64,000 nucleotides of DNA from Henricia sp. BOLD:AAB3569 (Eukaryota > Echinodermata > Asteroidea > Spinulosida > Echinasteridae): the NCBI GenBank assembly GCA_037783545.1, contig JBBELK010000096.1:3038001-3102000 (forward strand). Direction: 5' to 3'. The notes below the pieces were generated by a model, which was not told the DNA's origin, made no database searches, and saw nothing but the letters and a program-made list of their open reading frames with translations. Of the stretch, positions 34,488 to 47,666 are shown piece by piece (the stretch's first letter is position 1; each line of letters starts with the position of its first letter). Made by a program: the position numbers and the translations under genes.

Positions 34488-37400
34488 ATGCACAATTTGA
34501 AGTTCGTCGGAAAATGTCTTGACTTCCAAATTTGCCGACGTTTGGACCACACTTTGACCAAATTCCAGTCCCAAACAAGACTGAGCATGCGCACGAGTGA
34601 TCAGGAGTACACGGACAGCCACGGTCTGCAGAGCAGGCAGGAAGCCCGAGCCCAGTTTTCCCTGAACTCTGAAATTTCTCGAGCATTTCCCGGCGAAAGT
34701 CTGTCAATTTTTCAGGATAAGTGCGGAATATACACTGTTTCGAGCATGCACAATTTGAAGTTCGTCGGAAAATTTCTTGACTTCCAAATTTGCCGACGTT
34801 TGGACCACACTTTGACCAAATTCCCGTCCCAAACAAGACTGAGCATGCGCACGAGTGATCAGGAGTACACGGACAGCCACGGTCTGCAGAGCAGGCAGGA
34901 GGCCCAAGCCCAGTTTTCCCTGAACTCTGACATTTCTCGGCCATTTCCTGGCGAAAGTCTGTCAATTTGTTCAGGACAAGTGCGGAATATATACTGTTTG
35001 GAGCATGCACAATTTGAAGTTCGTCGGAAAATGTATTGACTTCCAAATTTGCCGACGTTTGGACCACACTTTGACCAAATTCCCGTCCCAAACAAGACTG
35101 AGCATGCGCACGAGTGATCAGGAGTACACGGACAGCCACGGTCTGCAGAGCAGGCAGGAAGCCCGAGCCCAGTTTTCCCTGAACTCTGAAATTTATCGGC
35201 CATTTCCCGGCGAAAGTCTGTCAATTTGTTCAGGACAAGTGCGGAATATAGACTGTTTGGAGCATGCAAAATTTGAAGTTCGTCGGAAAATGTCTTGACT
35301 TCCAAATTTGCCGACGTTTGGACCACACTTTGACCAAATTCCCGTCCCAAACAAGACTGAGCATGCGCACGAGTGATCAGGAGTACACGGACAGCCACGG
35401 TCTGCAGAGCAGGCAGGAAGCCCGAGCCCAGTTTTCCCTGAACTCTGAAATTTATCGGCCATTTCCCGGCGAAAGTCTGTCAATTTGTTCAGGACAAGTG
35501 CGGAATATAGACTGTTTGGAGCATGCACAATTTGAAGTTCGTCGGAAAATGTCTTGACTTCCAAATTTGCCGACGTTTGGACCACACTTTGACCAAATTC
35601 CAGTCCCAAACAAGACTGAGCATGCGCACGAGTGATCAGGAGTACACGGACAGCCACGGTCTGCAGAGCAGGCAGGAAGCCCGAGCCCAGTTTTCCCTGA
35701 ACTCTGAAATTTCTCGAGCATTTCCCGGCGAAAGTCTGTCAATTTTTCAGGATAAGTGCGGAATATACACTGTTTCGAGCATGCACAATTTGAAGTTCGT
35801 CGGAAAATTTCTTGACTTCCAAATTTGCCGACGTTTGGACCACACTTTGACCAAATTCCCGTCCCAAACAAGACTGAGCATGCGCACGAGTGATCAGGAG
35901 TACACGGACAGCCACGGTCTGCAGAGCAGGCAGGAGGCCCAAGCCCAGTTTTCCCTGAACTCTGACATTTCTCGGCCATTTCCTGGCGAAAGTCTGTCAA
36001 TTTGTTCAGGACAAGTGCGGAATATATACTGTTTGGAGCATGCACAATTTGAAGTTCGTCGGAAAATGTATTGACTTCCAAATTTGCCGACGTTTGGACC
36101 ACACTTTGACCAAATTCCCGTCCCAAACAAGACTGAGCATGCGCACGAGTGATCAGGAGTACACGGACAGCCACGGTCTGCAGAGCAGGCAGGAAGCCCG
36201 AGCCCAGTTTTCCCTGAACTCTGAAATTTATCGGCCATTTCCCGGCGAAAGTCTGTCAATTTGTTCAGGACAAGTGCGGAATATAGACTGTTTGGAGCAT
36301 GCAAAATTTGAAGTTCGTCGGAAAATGTCTTGACTTCCAAATTTGCCGACGTTTGGACCACACTTTGACCAAATTCCAGTCCCAAACAAGACTGAGCATG
36401 CGCACGAGTGATCAGGAGTACACGGACAGCCACGGTCTGCAGAGCAGGCAGGAAGCCCGAGCCCAGTTTTCCCTGAACTCTGAAATTTATTGGCCATTTC
36501 CCGGCGAAAGTCTGTCAATTTTTCAGGACAAGTGCGGAATATAGACTGTTTGGAGCATGCACAATTTGAAGTTCGTCGGAAAATGTATTGACTTCCAAAT
36601 TTGCCGACGTTTGGACCACACTTTGACCAAATTCCCGTCCCAAACAAGACTGAGCATGCGCACGAGTGATCAGGAGTACACGGACAGCCACGGTCTGCAG
36701 AGCAGGCAGGAAGCCCGAGCCCAGTTTTCCCTGAACTCTGAAATTTATCGGCCATTTCCCGGCGAAAGTCTGTCAATTTGTTCAGGACAAGTGCGGAATA
36801 TAGACTGTTTGGAGCATGCACAATTTGAAGTTCGTCGGAAAATGTCTTGACTTCCAAATTTGCCGACGTTTGGACCACACTTTGACCAAATTCCAGTCCC
36901 AAACAAGACTGAGCATGCGCACGAGTGATCAGGAGTACACGGACAGCCACGGTCTGCAGAGCAGGCAGGAAGCCCGAGCCCAGTTTTCCCTGAACTCTGA
37001 AATTTCTCGAGCATTTCCCGGCGAAAGTCTGTCAATTTTTCAGGATAAGTGCGGAATATACACTGTTTCGAGCATGCACAATTTGAAGTTCGTCGGAAAA
37101 TTTCTTGACTTCCAAATTTGCCGACGTTTGGACCACACTTTGACCAAATTCCCGTCCCAAACAAGACTGAGCATGCGCACGAGTGATCAGGAGTACACGG
37201 ACAGCCACGGTCTGCAGAGCAGGCAGGAGGCCCAAGCCCAGTTTTCCCTGAACTCTGACATTTCTCGGCCATTTCCTGGCGAAAGTCTGTCAATTTGTTC
37301 AGGACAAGTGCGGAATATATACTGTTTGGAGCATGCACAATTTGAAGTTCGTCGGAAAATGTATTGACTTCCAAATTTGCCGACGTTTGGACCACACTTT

Positions 37401-37591
37401 GACCAAATTCCCGTCCCAAACAAGACTGAGCATGCGCACGAGTGATCAGGAGTACACGGACAGCCACGGTCTGCAGAGCAGGCAGGAAGCCCGAGCCCAG
37501 TTTTCCCTGAACTCTGAAATTTATCGGCCATTTCCCGGCGAAAGTCTGTCAATTTGTTCAGGACAAGTGCGGAATATAGACTGTTTGGAGC
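34488..37591 (+). repeat. XhoI-marked 4/5-monomer HOR, three copies
   Basis: Copies are 34488-35522 (1035 bp, 4 units), 35523-36815 (1293 bp, 5 units) and 36816-37591 (776 bp, 3 units). Each begins with a unit bearing CTCGAG (34678, 35713, 37006), followed by one with TGTTTCGAGC and CTGACATTT. The middle copy has one extra ATGTATTGAC unit at 36557. No CTCGAG was noticed elsewhere in the window. Confidence 0.88.
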
Positions 37592-37849
37592 ATGCAAAAT
37601 TTGAAGTTCGTCGGAAAATGTCTTGACTTCCAAATTTGCCGACGTTTGGACCACACTTTGACCAAATTCCAGTCCCAAACAAGACTGAGCATGCGCACGA
37701 GTGATCAGGAGTACACGGACAGCCACGGTCTGCAGAGCAGGCAGGAAGCCCGAGCCCAGTTTTCCCTGAACTCTGAAATGTATTGGCCATTTCCCGGCGA
37801 AAGTCTGTCAATTTTTCAGGACAAGTGCGGAATATAGACTGTTTGGAGC

Positions 37850-40174
37850 ATGCACAATTTGAAGTTCGTCGGAAAATGTCTTGACTTCCAAATTTGCCGA
37901 CGTTTGGACCACACTTTGACCAAATTCCCGTCCCAAACAAGACTGAGCATGCGCACGAGTGATCAGGAGTACACGGACAGCCACGGTATGCAGAGCAGGC
38001 AGGAGGCCCAAGCCCAGTTTTCCCTGAACTCTGAAATTTCTCGGCCATTTCCTGGCGAAAGTCTGTCAATTTGTTCAGGACAAGTGCGGAATATATACTG
38101 TTTGGAGCATGCACAATTTGAAGTTCGTCGGAAAATTTCTTGACTTCCAAATTTGCCGACGTTTGGACCACACTTTGACCAAATTCCAGTCCCAAACAAG
38201 ACTGAGCATGCGCACGAGTGATCAGGAGTACACGGACAGCCACGGTCTGCAGAGCAGGTAGGAAGCCCGAGCCCAGTTTTCCCTGAACTCTGAAATTTAT
38301 TGGCCATTTCCCGGCGAAAGTCTGTCAATTTTTCAGGACAAGTGCGGAATATAGACTGTTTGGAGCATGCACAATTTGAAGTTCGTCGGAAAATGTCTTG
38401 ACTTCCAAATTTGCCGACGTTTGGACCACACTTTGACCAAATTCCAGTCCCAAACAAGACTGAGCATGCGCACGAGTGATCAGGAGTACACGGACAGCCA
38501 CGGTCTACAGAGCAGGCAGGAAGCCCGAGCCCAGTTTTCCCTGAACTCTGAAATTTCTCGACCATTTCCCGGCGAAAGTCTGTCAATTTTTCAGGACAAG
38601 TGCGGAATATAGACTGTTTGGAGCATGCACAATTTGAAGTTCGTCGGAAAATGTCTTGACTTCCAAATTTGCCGACGTTTGGACCACACTTTGACCAAAT
38701 TCCAGTCCCAAACAAGACTGAGCATGCGCACGAGTGATCAGGAGTACACGGACAGCCACGGTCTGCAGAGCAGGTAGGAAGCCCGAGCCCAGTTTTCCCT
38801 GAACTCTGAAATTTATTGGCCATTTCCCGGCGAAAGTCTGTCAATTTTTCAGGACAAGTGCGGAATATAGACTGTTTGGAGCATGCACAATTTGAAGTTC
38901 GTCGGAAAATGTCTTGACTTCCAAATTTGCCGACGTTTGGACCACACTTTGACCAAATTCCAGTCCCAAACAAGACTGAGCATGCGCACGAGTGATCAGG
39001 AGTACACGGACAGCCACGGTCTGCAGAGCAGGCAGGAAGCCCGAGCCCAGTTTTCCCTGAACTCTGAAATTTCTCGACCATTTCCCGGCGAAAGTCTGTC
39101 AATTTTTCAGGATAAGTGCGGAATATACACTGTTTGGAGCATGCACAATTTGAAGTTCGTCGGAAAATTTCTTGACTTCCAAATTTGCCGACGTTTGGAC
39201 CACACTTTGACCAAATTCCCGTCCCAAACAAGACTGAGCAAGCGCACGAGTGATCAGGAGTACACGGACAGCCACGGTCTGCAGAGCAGGCAGGAGGCCC
39301 AAGCCCAGTTTTCCCTGAACTCTGACATTTCTTGGCCATTTCCTGGCGAAAGTCTGTCAATTTGTTCAGGACAAGTGCGGAATATAGACTGTTTGGAGCA
39401 TGCAAAATTTGAAGCTCGTCGGAAAATGTCTTGACTTCCAAATTTGCCGACGTTTGGACCACACTTTGACCAAATTCCCGTCCCAAACAAGACTGAGCAT
39501 GCGCACGAGTGATCAGGAGTACACGGACAGCCACGGTCTGCAGAGCAGGCAGGAAGCCCAAGCCCAGTTTTCCCTGAACTCTGAAATTTCTCGGCCATTT
39601 CCCGGCGAAAGTCTGTCAATTTGTTCAGGACAAGTGCGGAATATATACTGTTTGGAGCATGCAAAATTTGAAGTTCGTCGGAAAATGTCTTGACTTCCAA
39701 ATTTGCCGACGTTTGGACCACACTTTGACCAAATTCCAGTCCCAAACAAGACTGAGCATGCGCACGAGTGATCAGGAGTACACGGACAGCCACGGTCTGC
39801 AGAGCAGGCAGGAAGCCCGAGCCCAGTTTTCCCTGAACTCTGAAATTTATCGGCCATTTCCCGGCGAAAGTCTGTCAATTTTCCAGGACAAGTGCGGAAT
39901 ATACACTGTTTGGAGCATGCACAATTTGAAGTTCGTCGGAAAATTTCTTGACTTCCAAATTTGCCGACGTTTGGACCACACTTTGACCAAATTCCAGTCC
40001 CAAACAAGACTGAGCATGCGCACGAGTGATCAGGAGTACACGGACAGCCACGGTCTGCAGAGCAGGCAGGAAGCCCGAGCCCAGTTTTCCCTGAACTCTG
40101 AAATTTATTGGCCATTTCCCGGCGAAAGTCTGTCAATTTTTCAGGACAAGTGCGGAATATAGACTGTTTGGAGC
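37850..40174 (+). repeat. Copy A, first 9-monomer block
   Basis: The block starts with a GGTATGCAG/CAGGAGGCCC unit lacking PstI, then three CTCGACC or TTATTGG units, a GATAAGTGC unit and a GAGCAAGCGC unit. Two units carry CAGGTAGG (38258, 38774). It ends with a TTTTCCAGG unit. Confidence 0.8.
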
Positions 40175-42498
40175 ATGCACAATTTGAAGTTCGTCGGAAA
40201 ATGTCTTGACTTCCAAATTTGCCGACGTTTGGACCACACTTTGACAAATTCCCGTCCCAAACAAGACTGAGCATGCGCACGAGTGATCAGGAGTACACGG
40301 ACAGCCACGGTATGCAGAGCAGGCAGGAGGCCCAAGCCCAGTTTTCCCTGAACTCTGAAATTTCTCGGCCATTTCCTGGCGAAAGTCTGTCAATTTGTTC
40401 AGGACAAGTGCGGAATATATACTGTTTGGAGCATGCACAATTTGAAGTTCGTCGGAAAATTTCTTGACTTCCAAATTTGCCGACGTTTGGACCACACTTT
40501 GACCAAATTCCAGTCCCAAACAAGACTGAGCATGCGCACGAGTGATCAGGAGTACACGGACAGCCACGGTCTACAGAGCAGGCAGGAAGCCCGAGCCCAG
40601 TTTTCCCTGAACTCTGAAATTTCTCGACCATTTCCCGGCGAAAGTCTGTCAATTTTTCAGGACAAGTGCGGAATATAGACTGTTTGGAGCATGCACAATT
40701 TGAAGTTCGTCGGAAAATGTCTTGACTTCCAAATTTGCCGACGTTTGGACCACACTTTGACCAAATTCCAGTCCCAAACAAGACTGAGCATGCGCACGAG
40801 TGATCAGGAGTACACGGACAGCCACGGTCTACAGAGCAGGCAGGAAGCCCGAGCCCAGTTTTCCCTGAACTCTGAAATTTCTCGACCATTTCCCGGCGAA
40901 AGTCTGTCAATTTTTCAGGACAAGTGCGGAATATAGACTGTTTGGAGCATGCACAATTTGAAGTTCGTCGGAAAATGTCTTGACTTCCAAATTTGCCGAC
41001 GTTTGGACCACACTTTGACCAAATTCCAGTCCCAAACAAGACTGAGCATGCGCACGAGTGATCAGGAGTACACGGACAGCCACGGTCTGCAGAGCAGGTA
41101 GGAAGCCCGAGCCCAGTTTTCCCTGAACTCTGAAATTTATTGGCCATTTCCCGGCGAAAGTCTGTCAATTTTTCAGGACAAGTGCGGAATATAGACTGTT
41201 TGGAGCATGCACAATTTGAAGTTCGTCGGAAAATGTCTTGACTTCCAAATTTGCCGACGTTTGGACCACACTTTGACCAAATTCCAGTCCCAAACAAGAC
41301 TGAGCATGCGCACGAGTGATCAGGAGTACACGGACAGCCACGGTCTGCAGAGCAGGCAGGAAGCCCGAGCCCAGTTTTCCCTGAACTCTGAAATTTCTCG
41401 ACCATTTCCCGGCGAAAGTCTGTCAATTTTTCAGGATAAGTGCGGAATATACACTGTTTGGAGCATGCACAATTTGAAGTTCGTCGGAAAATTTCTTGAC
41501 TTCCAAATTTGCCGACGTTTGGACCACACTTTGACCAAATTCCCGTCCCAAACAAGACTGAGCAAGCGCACGAGTGATCAGGAGTACACGGACAGCCACG
41601 GTCTGCAGAGCAGGCAGGAGGCCCAAGCCCAGTTTTCCCTGAACTCTGACATTTCTTGGCCATTTCCTGGCGAAAGTCTGTCAATTTGTTCAGGACAAGT
41701 GCGGAATATATACTGTTTGGAGCATGCACAATTTGAAGTTCGTCGGAAAATGTATTGACTTCCAAATTTGCCGACGTTTGGACCACACTTTGACCAAATT
41801 CCCGTCCCAAACAAGACTGAGCATGCGCACGAGTGATCAGGAGTACACGGACAGCCACGGTCTGCAGAGCAGGCAGGAAGCCCAAGCCCAGTTTTCCCTG
41901 AACTCTGAAATTTCTCGGCCATTTCCCGGCGAAAGTCTGTCAATTTGTTCAGGACAAGTGCGGAATATATACTGTTTGGAGCATGCAAAATTTGAAGTTC
42001 GTCGGAAAATGTCTTGACTTCCAAATTTGCCGACGTTTGGACCACACTTTGACCAAATTCCAGTCCCAAACAAGACTGAGCATGCGCACGAGTGATCAGG
42101 AGTACACGGACAGCCACGGTCTGCAGAGCAGGCAGGAAGCCCGAGCCCAGTTTTCCCTGAACTCTGAAATTTATCGGCCATTTCCCGGCGAAAGTCTGTC
42201 AATTTTCCAGGACAAGTGCGGAATATACACTGTTTGGAGCATGCACAATTTGAAGTTCGTCGGAAAATTTCTTGACTTCCAAATTTGCCGACGTTTGGAC
42301 CACACTTTGACCAAATTCCAGTCCCAAACAAGACTGAGCATGCGCACGAGTGATCAGGAGTACATGGACAGCCACGGTCTGCAGAGCAGGCAGGAAGCCC
42401 GAGCCCGTTTTCCCTGAACTCTGAAATTTATCGGCCATTTCCCTGCGAAAGTCTGTCAATTTGTTCAGGACAAGTGCGGAATATATACTGTTTGGAGC
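40175..42498 (+). repeat. Copy A, second 9-monomer block
   Basis: This block repeats the first at an offset of about 2324 bp. Its first unit has TTTGACAAATTCC (one base lost near 40244), shared with copy B at 52128. Its seventh unit (41724-41982) is a hybrid of two units that are separate in copy B. Confidence 0.8.
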
Positions 42499-45082
42499 AT
42501 GCAAAATTTGAAGTTCGTCGGAAAATGTCTTGACTTCCAAATTTGCCGACGTTTGGACCACACTTTGACCAAATTCCAGTCCCAAACAAGACTGAGCATG
42601 CGCACGAGTGATCAGGAGTACACGGACAGCCACGGTCTGCAGAGCAGGCAGGATGCCCGAGCCCAGTTTTCCCTGAACTCTGAAATTTCTCGGCCATTTC
42701 CCGGCGAAAGTCTGTCAATTTTTCAGGACAAGTGCAGAATATACACTGTTTGGAGCATGCACAATTTGAAGTTCGTCGGAAAATTTCTTGACTTCCAAAT
42801 TTGCCGACGTTTGGACCACACTTTGACCAAATTCCAGTCCCAAACAAGACTGAGCATGCGCACGAGTGATCAGGAGTACACGGACAGCCACGGTCTGCAG
42901 AGCAGGCAGGAAGCCCGAGCCCAGTTTTCCCTGAACTCTGAAATTTCTCGGCCATTTCCCGGCGAAAGTCTGTCAATTTTTCAGGACAAGTGCGGAATAT
43001 ACACTGTTTGGAGCATGCACAATTTGAAGTTCGTCGGAAAATTTCTTGACTTCCAAATTTGCCGACGTTTGGACCACACTTTGACCAAATGCCAGTCCCA
43101 AACAAGACTGAGCATGCGCACGAGTGATCAGGAGTACACGGACAGCCACGGTCTGCAGAGCAGGCAGGAAGCCGAGCCCAGTTTTCCCTGAACTCTGAAA
43201 TTTCTCGACCATTTCCCGGCGAAAGTCTGTCAATTTTTGAGGACAAGTGCGGAATATAGATTGTTTGGAGCATGCAAAATTTGAAGTTCGTCGGAAAATG
43301 TCTTGACTTCCAAATTTGCCGACGTTTGGACCACACTTTTACCAAATTCCCGTCCCAAACAAGACTGAGCATGCGCACGAGTGATCAGGAGTACACGGAC
43401 AGCCACGGTATGCAGAGCAGGCAGGAGGCCCAAGCCCAGTTTTCCCTGAACTCTGAAATTTCTCGGCCATTTCCTGGCGAAAGTCTGTCAATTTGTTCAG
43501 GACAAGTGCGGAATATATACTGTTTGGAGCATGCACAATTTGAAGTTCGTCGGAAAATTTCTTGACTTCCAAATTTGCCGACGTTTGGACCACACTTTGA
43601 CCAAATTCCAGTCCCAAACAAGACTGAGCATGCGCACGAGTGATCAGGAGTACACGGACAGCCACGGTCTACAGAGCAGGCAGGAAGCCCGAGCCCAGTT
43701 TTCCCTGAACTCTGAAATTTATTGGCCATTTCCCGGCGAAAGTCTGTCAATTTTTCAGGACAAGTGCGGAATATAGACTGTTTGGAGCATGCACAATTTG
43801 AAGTTCGTCGGAAAATGTCTTGACTTCCAAATTTGCCGACGTTTGGACCACACTTTGACCAAATTCCAGTCCCAAACAAGACTGAGCATGCGCACGAGTG
43901 ATCAGGAGTACACGGACAGCCACGGTCTGCAGAGCAGGCAGGAAGCCCGAGCCCAGTTTTCCCTGAACTCTGAAATTTCTCGACCATTTCCCGGCGAAAG
44001 TCTGTCAATTTTTCAGGATAAGTGCGGAATATACACTGTTTGGAGCATGCACAATTTGAAGTTCGTCGGAAAATGTCTTGACTTCCAAATTTGCCGACGT
44101 TTGGACCACACTTTGACCAAATTCCCGTCCCAAACAAGACTGAGCATGCGCACGAGTGATCAGGAGTACACGGACAGCCACGGTCTGCAGAACAGGCAGG
44201 AGGCCCAAGCCCAGTTTTCCCTGAACTCTGACATTTCTCGGCCATTTCCTGGCGAAAGTATGTCAATTTGTTCAGGACAAGTGCGGAATATATACTGTTT
44301 GGAGCATGCACAATTTGAAGTTCGTCGTAAAATGTCTTGACTTCCAAATTTGCCGACGTTTGGACCACACTTTGACCAAATTCCCGTCCCAAACAAGACT
44401 GAGCATGCGCACGAGTGATCAGGAGTACACGGACAGCCACGGTCTGCAGAGCAGGCAGGAAGCCCGAGCCCAGTTTTCCCTGAACTCTGAAATTTATCGG
44501 CCATTTCCCGGCGAAAGTCTGTCAATTTGTTCAGGACAAGTGCGGAATATAGACTGTTTGGAGCATGCAAAATTTGAAGTTCGTCGGAAAATGTCTTGAC
44601 TTCCAAATTTGCCGACGTTTGGACCACACTTTGACCAAATTCCCGTCCCAAACAAGACTGAGCATGCGCACGAGTGATCAGGAGTACACGGACAGCCACG
44701 GTCTGCAGAGCAGGCAGGAAGCCCGAGCCCAGTTTTCCCTGAACTCTGAAATTTATCGGCCATTTCCCGGCGAAAGTCTGTCAATTTGTTCAGGACAAGT
44801 GCGGAATATAGACTGTTTGGAGCATGCACAATTTGAAGTTCGTCGGAAAATGTCTTGACTTCCAAATTTGCCGACGTTTGGACCACACTTTGACCAAATT
44901 CCCGTCCCAAACAAGACTGAGCATGCGCACGAGTGATCAGGAGTACACGGACAGCCACGGTCTGCAGAGCAGGCAGGAAGCCCGAGCCCAGTTTTTCCTG
45001 AACTCTGAAATTTATCGGCCATTTCCCGGCGAAAGTCTGTCAATTTGTTCAGGACAAGTGCGGAATATATACTGTTTGGAGC
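42499..45082 (+). repeat. Copy A, first 10-monomer block (2584 bp)
   Basis: The order is CAGGATGCC, GTGCAGAAT, AAATGCCAG with GAAGCCGAG (257 bp), TTTTTGAGG then TTTTACC, CTACAG with TTATTGG, GATAAGTGC, GTATGTCAA, GTCGTAAAATG, and two TTATCGG units, the last with CAGTTTTTCC. Confidence 0.85.
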
Positions 45083-47666
45083 ATGCAAAATTTGAAGTTC
45101 GTCGGAAAATGTCTTGACTTCCAAATTTGCCGACGTTTGGACCACACTTTGACCAAATTCCAGTCCCAAACAAGACTGAGCATGCGCACGAGTGATCAGG
45201 AGTACACGGACAGCCACGGTCTGCAGAGCAGGCAGGAAGCCCGAGCCCAGTTTTCCCTGAACTCTGAAATTTCTCGGCCATTTCCCGGCGAAAGTCTGTC
45301 AATTTTTCAGGACAAGTGCAGAATATACACTGTTTGGAGCATGCACAATTTGAAGTTCGTCGGAAAATTTCTTGACTTCCAAATTTGCCGACGTTTGGAC
45401 CACACTTTGACCAAATTCCAGTCCCAAACAAGACTGAGCATGCGCACGAGTGATCAGGAGTACACGGACAGCCACGGTCTGCAGAGCAGGCAGGAAGCCC
45501 GAGCCCAGTTTTCCCTGAACTCTGAAATTTCTCGGCCATTTCCCGGCGAAAGTCTGTCAATTTTTCAGGACAAGTGCGGAATATACACTGTTTGGAGCAT
45601 GCACAATTTGAAGTTCGTCGGAAAATTTCTTGACTTCCAAATTTGCCGACGTTTGGACCACACTTTGACCAAATTCCAGTCCCAAACAAGACTGAGCATG
45701 CGCACGAGTGATCAGGAGTACACGGACAGCCACGGTCTGCAGAGCAGGCAGGAAGCCGAGCCCAGTTTTCCCTGAACTCTGAAATTTCTCGACCATTTCC
45801 CGGCGAAAGTCTGTCAATTTTTGAGGACAAGTGCGGAATATAGATTGTTTGGAGCATGCAAAATTTGAAGTTCGTCGGAAAATGTCTTGACTTCCAAATT
45901 TGCCGACGTTTGGACCACACTTTGACCAAATTCCCGTCCCAAACAAGACTGAGCATGCGCACGAGTGATCAGGAGTACACGGACAGCCACGGTATGCAGA
46001 GCAGGCAGGAGGCCCAAGCCCAGTTTTCCCTGAACTCTGAAATTTCTCGGCCATTTCCTGGCGAAAGTCTGTCAATTTGTTCAGGACAAGTGCGGAATAT
46101 ATACTGTTTGGAGCATGCACAATTTGAAGTTCGTCGGAAAATTTCTTGACTTCCAAATTTGCCGACGTTTGGACCACACTTTGACCAAATTCCAGTCCCA
46201 AACAAGACTGAGCATGCGCACGAGTGATCAGGAGTACACGGACAGCCACGGTCTACAGAGCAGGCAGGAAGCCCGAGCCCAGTTTTCCCTGAACTCTGAA
46301 ATTTATTGGCCATTTCCCGGCGAAAGTCTGTCAATTTTTCAGGACAAGTGCGGAATATAGACTGTTTGGAGCATGCACAATTTGAAGTTCGTCGGAAAAT
46401 GTCTTGACTTCCAAATTTGCCGACGTTTGGACCACACTTTGACCAAATTCCAGTCCCAAACAAGACTGAGCATGCGCACGAGTGATCAGGAGTACACGGA
46501 CAGCCACGGTCTGCAGAGCAGGCAGGAAGCCCGAGCCCAGTTTTCCCTGAACTCTGAAATTTCTCGACCATTTCCCGGCGAAAGTCTGTCAATTTTTCAG
46601 GATAAGTGCGGAATATACACTGTTTGGAGCATGCACAATTTGAAGTTCGTCGGAAAATTTCTTGACTTCCAAATTTGCCGACGTTTGGACCACACTTTGA
46701 CCAAATTCCCGTCCCAAACAAGACTGAGCATGCGCACGAGTGATCAGGAGTACACGGACAGCCACGGTCTGCAGAGCAGGCAGGAGGCCCAAGCCCAGTT
46801 TTCCCTGAACTCTGACATTTCTCGGCCATTTCCTGGCGAAAGTATGTCAATTTGTTCAGGACAAGTGCGGAATATATACTGTTTGGAGCATGCACAATTT
46901 GAAGTTCGTCGTAAAATGTCTTGACTTCCAAATTTGCCGACGTTTGGACCACACTTTGACCAAATTCCCGTCCCAAACAAGACTGAGCATGCGCACGAGT
47001 GATCAGGAGTACACGGACAGCCACGGTCTGCAGAGCAGGCAGGAAGCCCGAGCCCAGTTTTCCCTGAACTCTGAAATTTATCGGCCATTTCCCGGCGAAA
47101 GTCTGTCAATTTGTTCAGGACAAGTGCGGAATATAGACTGTTTGGAGCATGCAAAATTTAAAGTTCGTCGGAAAATGTCTTGACTTCCAAATTTGCCGAC
47201 GTTTGGACCACACTTTGACCAAATTCCCGTCCCAAACAAGACTGAGCATGCGCACGAGTGATCAGGAGTACACGGACAGCCACGGTCTGCAGAGCAGGCA
47301 GGAAGCCCGAGCCCAGTTTTCCCTGAACTCTGAAATTTATCGGCCATTTCCCGGCGAAAGTCTGTCAATTTGTTCAGGACAAGTGCGGAATATAGACTGT
47401 TTGGAGCATGCACAATTTGAAGTTCGTCGGAAAATGTCTTGACTTCCAAATTTGCCGACGTTTGGACCACACTTTGACCAAATTCCCGTCCCAAACAAGA
47501 CTGAGCATGCGCACGAGTGATCAGGAGTACACGGACAGCCACGGTCTGCAGAGCAGGCAGGAAGCCCAAGCCCAGTTTTCCCTGAACTCTGAAATTTCTC
47601 GGCCATTTCCCGGCGAAAGTCTGTCAATTTGTTCAGGACAAGTGCGGAATATATACTGTTTGGAGC
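45083..47666 (+). repeat. Copy A, second 10-monomer block (2584 bp)
   Basis: This block repeats 42499-45082 at an offset of exactly 2584 bp, without CAGGATGCC, AAATGCCAG and TTTTACC. It has AATTTAAAG (47156) as a private mark, shared with 59299 in copy B. Its last unit is a CCCAAGCCC type instead of the CAGTTTTTCC unit. Confidence 0.85.
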
